Shown here: positions 56,481 through 64,000 of the stretch, one piece after another
Position numbering within the stretch: the first letter of the stretch is position 1
Layout of the letters: every line of letters starts with the position of its first letter
From: Chelonoidis abingdonii
Lineage: Eukaryota > Chordata > Testudines > Testudinidae
Length of the DNA stretch: 64,000 bases
Assembly (NCBI RefSeq): GCF_003597395.2
Contig: NC_133778.1
Location: 25,619,529-25,683,528 of the forward strand
Direction of reading: 5' to 3'
Notes under the pieces: generated by a model
What the model saw: only the letters and a program-made list of their open reading frames with translations
Databases searched by the model: none
Told to the model about the DNA's origin: nothing
Program-made: the position numbers and the translations under genes

Positions 56481-58579
56481 AACCACACAATTAAAATGCA
56501 CATAGCCAGCCTAGCAGGAGTGTATGGTGGCTAATGCAGCACATCTCCCTGTAAGGATAGGGAATTGCTGTTGATAACTATTATAAAAAAAAAAAAAAAT
56601 ACTGCCACACACAATGGTAGCACTAATGAAAAGAGAGCATGCCTACCGGTGTAAGGAAGCAGAGCTACCAGTTTGACCAAAGAAGGGAGATTGTCAGGGC
56701 TACATTGAACAATTTGAAAATGTTAAAAAAGATGGACACCCCAAACAGAATATGCAGAGACATCACAGATAGCAGAAGTTTCTAAGGATACTTGAGGAAG
56801 CTTTATATTATCCATTTCTTGCATGTTTCCCTACCACACTGGAAATAGAAACACATAGCACGGCTGTGGATCCATTCCTTCCTTTTCACTGTGCCGTACT
56901 GCCTTTGCTTTTGGAGCACTAGTCCTGCATATAGCAATTGTGCAGTGGTGGGCAGGTCACTCGAGTGAGTGGTTTCCAAATGCTTGAAAGATGAACTCTT
57001 CCCCCTTCCAGAAAATTTAACTGATCATACTTCCTGTCATAACTTAACTATATGTTATTTAAAGGCATAATTAATACATCTTCCACGTCCTCTGGATAGT
57101 CTTTTGTGGCCTGCTACATTCCCACTGTGGGAAATGCTGGTGTAGATCTTCATAATATGATACTTTAATTCCCTTATTATAGTGAAATAGTTAACAAGGT
57201 AAATATTTAAAGAATCATCATTTGAGTGAGTTAGTATTCACTAAAATGAATGAGGCAGTTCATGTCAGAACAAATTTTTGAGACTCTTTGCAGATTCAGG
57301 AAGTAGTCTGCATCAGTTTGACTTGGATCATATTTTGAAAACTTTCTTCACACCCATAACAGCTGGATATGCTGAAGAATAGCTGAGAAGATGGTCAGCT
57401 CTCTTCTGGCTAATATTTGATGACCTCCCCAAGTGTGATGTGCCCCACATTCTGAAAAACGCTGCTTTAAACACTGTTTGCTGTATGCTACACACCTTTT
57501 ATCTCCTCTGATCTTACTTGAACCTTTTCTTGTGCCCACTAGCTCCACATCCCACAAAATGACAGATCTTATAATGCCTTTTATTGTTTCTTTCAACACA
57601 GCCAATGTTTGATCAAGGTCTGTATTTTAAAATTTCATCATTGCACTTCCTCACTTCCACATCGATCAACCACCTTTCTTTCAGTCATAATTAGATATAA
57701 ACACATTTATTTAAATGCTTGCACAAGAAAACACAGAGAATCTTTAAGCGTTTCAGAGAAATGAGTCTCAGGTCACAAAGCAGCACTCTGAAGATAGGCA
57801 ATGATGCTTTAAATTGTTTAGAAAATAAACATTGTGCCAAGAATATGCACATAATGCACACAATATAGGCATTTTGTTATAAGTATGACATACAGTATTT
57901 AAATGCTCAGCAGCACATTGGAGTTTTCCAAATGTTATTTGTCTTTTAAATAAATCCCCACTACTCTATGAAAACAATTATCATCCTATCACCCTATTTG
58001 CACTCCTCACCCCAAAACTATCATTGCTGACAGTTCCCTGAGACATGTTTGGACATGTCTGACACTTCCATCCAAAAATCCATTGCTCATAAAGTGCAAG
58101 ACGTTTTTGCTTTTGACAAGTGTGTGAGCATGAGTGTGCATTTATGTAATATCCATGTGAAAAATTGCAGAACCAAGTGATTAGTGAATGTATCATGAAT
58201 CTTTCATTTAATTTAGTAGCAAAAGGCTGCTCTGATATTAGACTTATTCTTTAACAAAATACACTTCAGTCCAATTAATATCATATTAAGCATTACCAGA
58301 AATAATTTAAATGAAGCTACTGTCAAAATAAGTGAACAAAATATATTTTGTGATGCATTATCGTTGGGGTTTCTTTTATTGTGCTTGTTCACTTATCTAC
58401 AGCTAACTTGCACATTCATCACACTACATGTTCATTTGCTAAGTGTTCTAAGAACTGATATTCAGATATATAGTTAATTACAACAGTTAGTTGTTTTCTT
58501 TGGGAACACAGATTATGAATGTTTGGAAAAAAATACATTGTGATTAACTTTGATTCATTTGCTTTATAAAGGCAGGAGA
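56481..58579. other. Unannotated AT-rich DNA
   Basis: An A-run lies at 56584-56599. The minus-strand frame 57348-57605 (85 codons) has no recognised domain. Part of it (about 57434-57475, minus strand GCGTTTTTCAGAATGTGGGG) resembles the end of a hAT MITE. No host gene seen. Confidence 0.4.
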
Positions 58580-58920
58580 TTAAGGCTAAAATAACTCCTC
58601 AAGACGTTGTCCAAAGCCCACTGAAATTCCACAATCTCCCTAGGCAATTTATTCCCGTACTTTACCATCCTGAGAGTTAGGAAGTTTTTCCTAATGTCCA
58701 AGCTAAACCTCCCTTGTTTCAGTTTAAGCCCATTGCTTCTTGTCCTATCCTCAGAGGTTAAGGAGAAAAAATAGACTTCAGCTGGAGTTGGATCAGGCAC
58801 ATGCTTTATTAGCCACCGTTTGGTCATCTTCACATTAGGCTGTATAGAGAGTGGGACCTCAACTGCTAAATTCAGAATATTTTTCAATCTTTTATTCTCC
58901 TTCCCCAAGCTTTCTAGATG
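58580..58920 (-). repeat. CR1 LINE fragment
   Basis: TCCACAATCTCCCTAGGCAA, TTACCATCCTGAGAGTTAGG and CCCATTGCTTCTTGTCCTAT are the complement of CR1 3'-region sequence and recur at 60880-61020. The 114-codon minus frame (58564-58908) is the broken end of the CR1 frame. Confidence 0.75.
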
Positions 58921-59584
58921 GAGTTTTGGTGTGAGCTATAATGAAACAACTCATTAGGAATGCAGGCATTTATAAGAATAATGCTGGGGTACTTCCTTTA
59001 TATATTCCCTGAGATTATCACCTGAGGAAATGTTGCTTATTTTTAAACCGTGCTGCTTGCATGGTTTGGGAATTTGTTCGGAACAAAAATGCCTACCCAT
59101 AAATTATACTTCTTTGCTATGAAGTTTTAGCTTAAAAGTAAAAGAGAGAGAGCTCCTGCAGTTGCTATTAAGTTCTTAAACTCATGCATAAACATTTTGT
59201 TAATTCCTGGAGACACATCTAAAGGCAGCATAGTTTGCAGCTGTGAAATTTGAATACTTTTTTAACATTCACTATTTACAAAGATGAGAACCTAAATTGA
59301 CTTGTTATGCTGCACTGTGGCAAACATACAGTTGTTTAATTTGTTACCAGGGCTAGTGCAGTTTCACTATAGCAACAACAGTTTAACACCCAGCCATGGC
59401 ATTTCTAAATGGAAAATTAAATTATACATTGCTTTAGCTCAAGCTAGGCATCGATATATTAGACAATACAAAATAAATATAATTGAATAATAGATTTCTG
59501 TACTGATATGTCAGTTTCTTAAAGTATTACAAGAAAACTGTTAGCTTCATGGGGGGCCTGGGGAAGGGGGGGAGAAATCACAAA
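58921..59584. other. Unannotated DNA with a G-rich stretch
   Basis: A G-rich stretch lies at 59550-59574. No gene seen. Confidence 0.45.
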
Positions 59585-59785
59585 TGATATGTAAAGGACC
59601 GGCCAAAATTAATGGTATAAGCAACATGAATAATTACGGGCATGGAAAATCTCGCATATCAAGAGAGATTGAAAAGTTTGGAACTGATTATTTTAGAGAG
59701 GACACTTACAAGACGGATCACGTGGTATGGTATGGAGAATGTGGATCAGGAACTTCCATTCTCCCTCTCTCATAATACAGGGATA
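59585..59785 (+). repeat. Old CR1 fragment
   Basis: GGACCGGCCAAAATTAATGG, ATCAAGAGAGATTGAAAAG and GGTATGGAGAATGTGGATCA correspond, with heavy divergence, to CR1 sequence at 26330-26480. The adjacent 63-codon frame is its remnant. Confidence 0.5.
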
Positions 59786-60317
59786 AGAAGACAGTAACAG
59801 GGCACTGGGGTGTATGCACACATCCCACTGTGCCTGTTGCAGCCTTCAGCTCTTCAAAACTGTGAGTTGCAGGGCATATGACTGAGAGCAAATACGTGAC
59901 CTACAGGAAGTGAAATGTAAGGCTTCCTTACTAAGAAAAATAATGCCTGGCTTAGAGGGAGTAAAATTAGCTAAATAATCAAAAGCTGTTATTGTGTATT
60001 TGGATCTTGTATCCAATAGAATTGAAATTATAGCAACATGCCTGGAGGGTGATAATATAATGTTAATTTAATTTTGCATGAAGGCACATGTAAAAATATA
60101 AACTACAAAACGAGCTGTTTTATAAGTCATCATGCAATAACTGCAATTAGAGTACTTGTAATAATGCTTCCCTGGCAAAGAGCTGGTCAAACTCCTTTCT
60201 TTACTGAGAATGGAATGAGAGATGGATTAGCATATAAATTGTATGGTCCTTTTGTCAGGCATTCACGCCACAATCTGTCTCCACTCTACTGGACATTAAT
60301 TGCAAAAGCCAACATTA
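59786..60317. other. Unannotated DNA
   Basis: No feature recognised. An 84-codon plus frame (60074-60328) has no domain. Confidence 0.4.
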
Positions 60318-60325
60318 TTAGATTC

Positions 60326-60447
60326 TAGGGTGACCAGATGTCCTGATTTTATAGGGACAGTCCTGATTTGGGGATCTTTTTCTTATATAGGCTCCTATTA
60401 CCCCCCACCCCGTCCCAATTTTTCATGTTTGCTGTCTGGTCACCCTA
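60326..60447. mobile_element. 122-bp hAT-type MITE with perfect 8-bp TSD
   Basis: Flanked by TTAGATTC at 60318-60325 and 60448-60455. The termini are perfect inverse repeats over 12 bp (TAGGGTGACCAG / CTGGTCACCCTA). The interior includes ATAGGGACAGTCCTGATTTG and TCTTATATAGGCTCC. Among the cleanest elements in the window. Confidence 0.9.
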
Positions 60448-60455
60448 TTAGATTC

Positions 60456-60744
60456 AGTGGCATATATTTAAAAAAAAAATTGTGAATATCATGCCCATAG
60501 GATGAACTTAAAAAGGGGTCATTTTATAAAGGATTTACAGGAACTCAGAAGCCTGAATATATGGGGTTGTTAAGCTGCATCTTAGTTCTTCATGTTCCTG
60601 TATTTTGCTTTTATGCTCTGGGAATCTGATCAGGAAAAGTGAATGTAATGACAACAAAAGGAATATTAGGCCAGAAGGAACCTCCTGTATAATATAGGAC
60701 AAAGAATTTCAATCAGTTATTTCATTTTTAATTCAATAACTTAG
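60456..60744. other. Mostly unannotated, with a degraded CR1 tail
   Basis: GGAATATTAGGCCAGAAGGAACC then CCTCCTGTATAATATAGGACA (60660-60710) is probably a badly worn CR1 3' end on the minus strand. Confidence 0.45.
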
Positions 60745-61560
60745 AATTATAGAAACATAGGATGGGAAGGGACCTCAATTCTAATCCAATCCCCTGCACT
60801 CATGCAGACTAAATATGATTAGCTATCCTGACATTGTTTGTCTAACTGCTTTTTAAAGAATGCTACCCAATTGATGTAGCATTCCACAATCTCACCTAGC
60901 AATTTATTCCCATGCTTTCCATCCATGCTTTACCATCCTGAGAGTTAGGAAGTTTCTCCTAATGTCCAACTTAAACTTCCCTTGTTGCAATTTAAGCCCA
61001 TTGCTTCTTGTCCTATCCTCAGAGGTTAAGGGGAAAAAAATCTTCTCCCTTCTTCTTTTATGTGCTTGAAAACTGTTAGCATGTCCTCTCTCAGTCTTCT
61101 CTTCCCCAGACTAAACAATCATTTTTTTCAATCTTCCCTCATAGGTCATGTTTTCTAGACCTTTGATGATTTTTGTTGCACTTTTCTGGACTTTCTCCTG
61201 CTTGTCCACATCTTTCCTGAAATATTATGCCCAGAACTGGACATAGTAGTCCAGTTGAGGCCTAATCAGTGCAGAGTAGAGCAGAAGAATTACCTCTCAT
61301 GTCTTGCTTACAACACTCTTGCTAATAAATCCCAGAATTATGTTTGCTTCCCCCCGCCGAACAGTTACCTTTTGATTCATATTTAGCTTGTCATAAACTA
61401 TTCCTATCCAGATCGCTTTCCTCAGTACTCCTTCCTAAGCAGTCATTTCTCATTTTGTGTGTGTGCTATATGGAGGACTTTGGTCAAACACAAGGATAAA
61501 TGCAAAGTCATATCCTGTCATGCTTCATGGATAGCACAGATCAAATCAACCAGTTTTGTG
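60745..61560 (-). mobile_element. CR1 LINE, longer minus-strand copy
   Basis: The plus strand starts at the 3' end (TAGAAACATAGGATGGGAAG, GGACCTCAATTCTAATCCAA), passes TCCTGAGAGTTAGGAAGTTT, AGCCCATTGCTTCTTGTCC and CTCTCTCAGTCTTCTCTTCC, and continues to about 61560 (TTGTGCTATATGGAGGACTT). It is full of stops. It is diverged but easier to align by eye than the copy at 39.6 kb. Confidence 0.75.
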
Positions 61561-62033
61561 GGACCATCTGAATTTACCCTACAGGTTAAAGGGAAAAATA
61601 AAGCCTTTTGGATCTCATCATGTAAGCGTGTATCACCCTTTGCACTTACAGCCTATACAAAAGTAAATAGAGCTAAGACAGCCTTTTTTCCCAGCAGTCG
61701 GATGTGGAGAAAGAAGAGACTATGAATGTCATCATATGAGGAAGTTGTGATGATACATCATGGGATGGCAATGCAATGTCATGATGTAAACAACAGAACA
61801 TACAGGGGTTTAAATAATTGCAGAAGTTTGCACTAAGTGTCCAAGATAGGATGGTGCCATCATACAGTAAGATGTAGTTTGAATGACGCCAAATGGTGTT
61901 CTCATTTATTTCAAAGGAAATTAAATGGTTAAAATATTGTGATGGTCATTTCCAAAGTAGTATAACTGATGTGAAAATAGAGAAGGAAAAAATGGTGAAA
62001 AATATTGGTACTAGACTGAAGACCTGCTATTAT
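61561..62033. other. Unannotated DNA
   Basis: An 88-codon plus frame (61459-61725) overlaps the end of the CR1 and has no domain. Nothing else recognised. Confidence 0.4.
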
Positions 62034-62100
62034 AGACTCATAGACTTTAAGGTCAGAAGGGACCAATATGATCATCAAGTCTGACCTCCTGCACAAAGCA
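62034..62100 (-). repeat. CR1 LINE 3' end cut by the assembly gap
   Basis: TAGACTCATAGACTTTAAGG, GTCAGAAGGGACCAATATGA and TCTGACCTCCTGCACAAAGC match 29287-29350. It stops exactly at the N block. Confidence 0.8.
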
Positions 62101-62200
62101 NNNNNNNNNNNNNNNNNNNNNNNNNNNNNNNNNNNNNNNNNNNNNNNNNNNNNNNNNNNNNNNNNNNNNNNNNNNNNNNNNNNNNNNNNNNNNNNNNNNN
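62101..62200. other. Assembly gap (100 N)
   Basis: Exactly 100 N, a conventional gap of unknown or arbitrary size. It lies between a CR1 end and Gypsy-related DNA, the kind of repeat context where assemblies collapse. Confidence 0.99.
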
Positions 62201-62400
62201 AATTAACCTTACCTTACCTATCTACTTATGATACGCCCCCAAATCACAGACAGTGTAAAATTTCACTGGAGTGATTTCTACTAGAACTTTAAACTAATCA
62301 GGGTAATACAACACATGTACCTTTACATCTACTAGTAAGCATGTAAACTACTAGACTTCTACATCTTAAGGAAAAGTTTTAACCAGTGTATTCTGGGAAA
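62201..62400. other. Unannotated DNA between gap and Gypsy fragment
   Basis: No recognised element; continuity with the left side of the gap is not guaranteed. Confidence 0.4.
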
Positions 62401-62412
62401 CTCTCGCGAGAG
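62401..62412. promoter_or_regulatory. CTCTCGCGAGAG palindrome
   Basis: A perfect 12-bp palindrome containing TCTCGCGAGA, a motif known from CpG-island promoters. TTCTGGGAA lies just upstream (62392-62400). It falls at the edge of a Gypsy pol fragment and may simply belong to that element. Confidence 0.25.
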
Positions 62413-64000
62413 TGCATCCGCTACTTTGTAAGAAGCTCCTGAAATGTGTTGAATTTCAAAATCAAAATCTGGAGAGTTAGACTCCAACGAAGAAGTTTCT
62501 TGTTGTTCCCTTTGGCTGTATGAAGCCACTTTAGCGCAGCATGGTCAGTTTGTAGCTGGAACCGCCGTCCCCAACATATGGACGTAGCTTTTCCAAGGCG
62601 TACACAATGGCATAGCATTCCTTTCATTGACTGACCAGTGGCTTTCCCTCTCCGATAGTTTCTTGCTGAGAAACACGACAGGATGGAAGTTCTGATCGCG
62701 GCTCCTTCCTGCATGAGAACTGCTCCTATATCACGCTCAGATGCATCGGTGGTTACTAGGAATGGTTTGTCAAAGTCTGGGGCCCTTAGTACAGGTCAGA
62801 CGTGAGCATCGCTTAAGTTGGGTAAAGGCCTCCTGACACTCCTCAGTCCATTTAACTGTAGTTGGCTGGGGCTTCTTGGTCAGGTCGGTCAGGGGTGCAG
62901 CGGATTTGGCTGTGATGTGTGGTACAAATCACCTGTAAGACCGCCAAGCCTAAGAAGGATTGGACCTGTTTCTTGACTTGGTACAGGCCACTTTTGGGAT
63001 GCCTCCCCTTGGCCTGTAGGGGTTTATGGTTCCTCGACCCACCTGGTGTCCAGGTAAGTCATTCTGTTTTGGCCTATTTGACACTTTTTGGCTTAACAGT
63101 TAGTCCTGCCTGCTGATACGGTCAAAGACCTTTTCCAGGTGTTCTAGGTGTTCGGCCAGGAGTCTCGAAAAAATGGCCACATCCATCGAGGTAGGCAACT
63201 GCATATTCTCCAGTCTTGCTAGTAGACCATCTACCAGCCTCTGGAAGGTGGCGGTGCATTTCGCAGCCCAAAGGAAGTACATTAAATTCATACACCCCTG
63301 CATGGGTGCCGAAAGCTGACCTCTCCTTGGCAGGTTCATCTAGCGCGTACTTGCCAGTACCCTTGGTTAAGTCTATTGTAGAGATGAACTGGGCATGTCC
63401 CAACTTTTCCAATAGCTCATCGGTGCGTGGCATTGGATAGTTGTCTGGACGAGTTACCGCGTTTAGCTGATGGTAGTCCACGCAAAAGCGTATTTCCCCA
63501 TCTGGTTTGGGTACCAGAATCACTGGAGATGCCATGCACTGGTAGTATGAGCGGATTTATACCCATCTGTGCATGTTTCTGGATCTCCCGCTCGATAGCA
63601 GCTTGTGCGTGAGGGGACACCAGGTAGGGTGTGTTCTAATTGGGTGAGCATTACCTGTGTCAATGGAGTGGTATGCCCGTTCAGTCCGCCCTGGAGTGGC
63701 TGAGAACAATGGTGCGAAGTTGGTGCACAGCTCCTGGATTTGTTGCCGCTGCAGACGTTCCAGGGTGGTTGAGAGGTTCACCTCTTCGCACGCCCCCGTC
63801 TTTTTTCCCGTCATAGTAGACGCCATCAGGCCACTCAGCATCCTCTGCTCCCTGACTGTAAACTGGCCAAACCTGTAATCCTGGAATAAAAGGGCTTGAG
63901 AATTACATGGTACACTTTGGTTTTAGTGAGGAATTGGAAATGCTATGAGGTAGTTAACAGCTCCAGGCGCTCTTGGACCGTGAATGCCCCTCCCATGAAT
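62413..64000 (-). pseudogene. Decayed Ty3/Gypsy pol (RT to RNase H), runs off the window
   Basis: Read on the minus strand from 64000 downward. 63841-63557 is the region between protease and RT. The RT begins near 63535 with VILVPKPDGEIRFCVDY and DNYPMPRTDELLEKLG, followed by STIDLTKG. The catalytic box is broken by one extra base near 63183 (reads YLDG, then shifts), with RLVDGLLA upstream and AEHLEHLEKVFDRI in the next frame downstream. The RNase H / connection region at 62555-62496 reads LQTDHAALKWLHTAKGNNKK. Shifts and stops split it into at least four frames, so it is inactive. The 3' part (integrase, LTR) is absent on the left and the 5' part lies beyond the right edge. The domain order and the RT and RNase H phrases are specific to Ty3/Gypsy elements. 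Plus-strand frames here are antisense shadows. Confidence 0.9.

Noticed and set aside
56944..57130. Possible hAT MITE (CAGTGGTGGGCAGG ... CATTCCCACTG)
   Set aside because: Terminal similarity is weak and the flanking 8-mers do not match.
1..64000. CRISPR arrays, prokaryotic operons or phage genes
   Set aside because: No regularly spaced repeats. The base composition and CR1/SINE/LTR content are those of a vertebrate genome.

Overview
The window looks like repeat-rich, AT-rich intergenic or intronic DNA from a reptile, most probably a cryptodiran turtle. The reasons are numerous CR1 LINE copies on both strands (some ending in the ATTCTATG octamer repeat), a tRNA-derived SINE with a CR1-like 3' tail (Cry-type), several solo LTRs and foldback MITEs of kinds I recognise from turtle assemblies, and a Ty3/Gypsy pol fragment. 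The species assignment is inference from repeat content. I found no convincing host protein-coding exon, tRNA, rRNA or CRISPR array. Every open frame longer than about 100 codons that I checked lies in a repeat, is antisense to one, or lacks recognisable content.

Layout. 0-6 kb: unannotated DNA, foldback elements, a Cry-type SINE, a short telomere-like array abutting a GC-rich repeat (3.6-4.4 kb), an LTR-like tail and a hAT-type MITE with a perfect 8-bp target duplication (5.2-5.6 kb). 9.2-11.2 kb: an old LTR interrupted by a younger solo LTR. 15.8-17.0 kb: a solo LTR with visible TATA and poly(A) signals. 17.5-18.4 kb: a decayed hAT transposase relic on the minus strand. 19.5-21.6 kb: palindromic repeats. 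22.3-26.9 kb: a CR1 split by about 3.2 kb of a decayed LINE of the R2/R4 type. 27-34 kb: a possible LTR, MITEs, a TA-flanked transposon inside a CR1 tail, a CR1 with reverse-transcriptase motifs, and a MITE inside a tRNA-like SINE. 39.6-43.2 kb: an old minus-strand CR1 and a plus-strand CR1 split by a solo LTR with a perfect 5-bp duplication. 45.3-45.9 kb: a solo LTR with a 4-bp duplication. 48.1 and 54.0 kb: two copies of an unidentified ~110-bp repeat. 50.5-51.1 kb: a relatively young CR1. 52.5-53.2 kb: an LTR-like segment. 55.2-56.5 kb: a foldback retroposon and a reverse-transcriptase relic. 58.6-61.6 kb: CR1 remnants and a 122-bp MITE with a perfect 8-bp duplication. 62,101-62,200 is an assembly gap. 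62.4-64 kb: a decayed Ty3/Gypsy pol on the minus strand running off the window.

The genes here do not form a pathway. The biology is a layered record of transposition. Five nested insertions can be read from the sequence, giving relative ages for CR1, R2/R4-like LINE, LTR, SINE and DNA-transposon activity. The best candidates for something under-described are the R2/R4-like LINE, the paired ~110-bp repeats, the telomere-like array at the edge of a GC-rich repeat, and the hAT and reverse-transcriptase relics.
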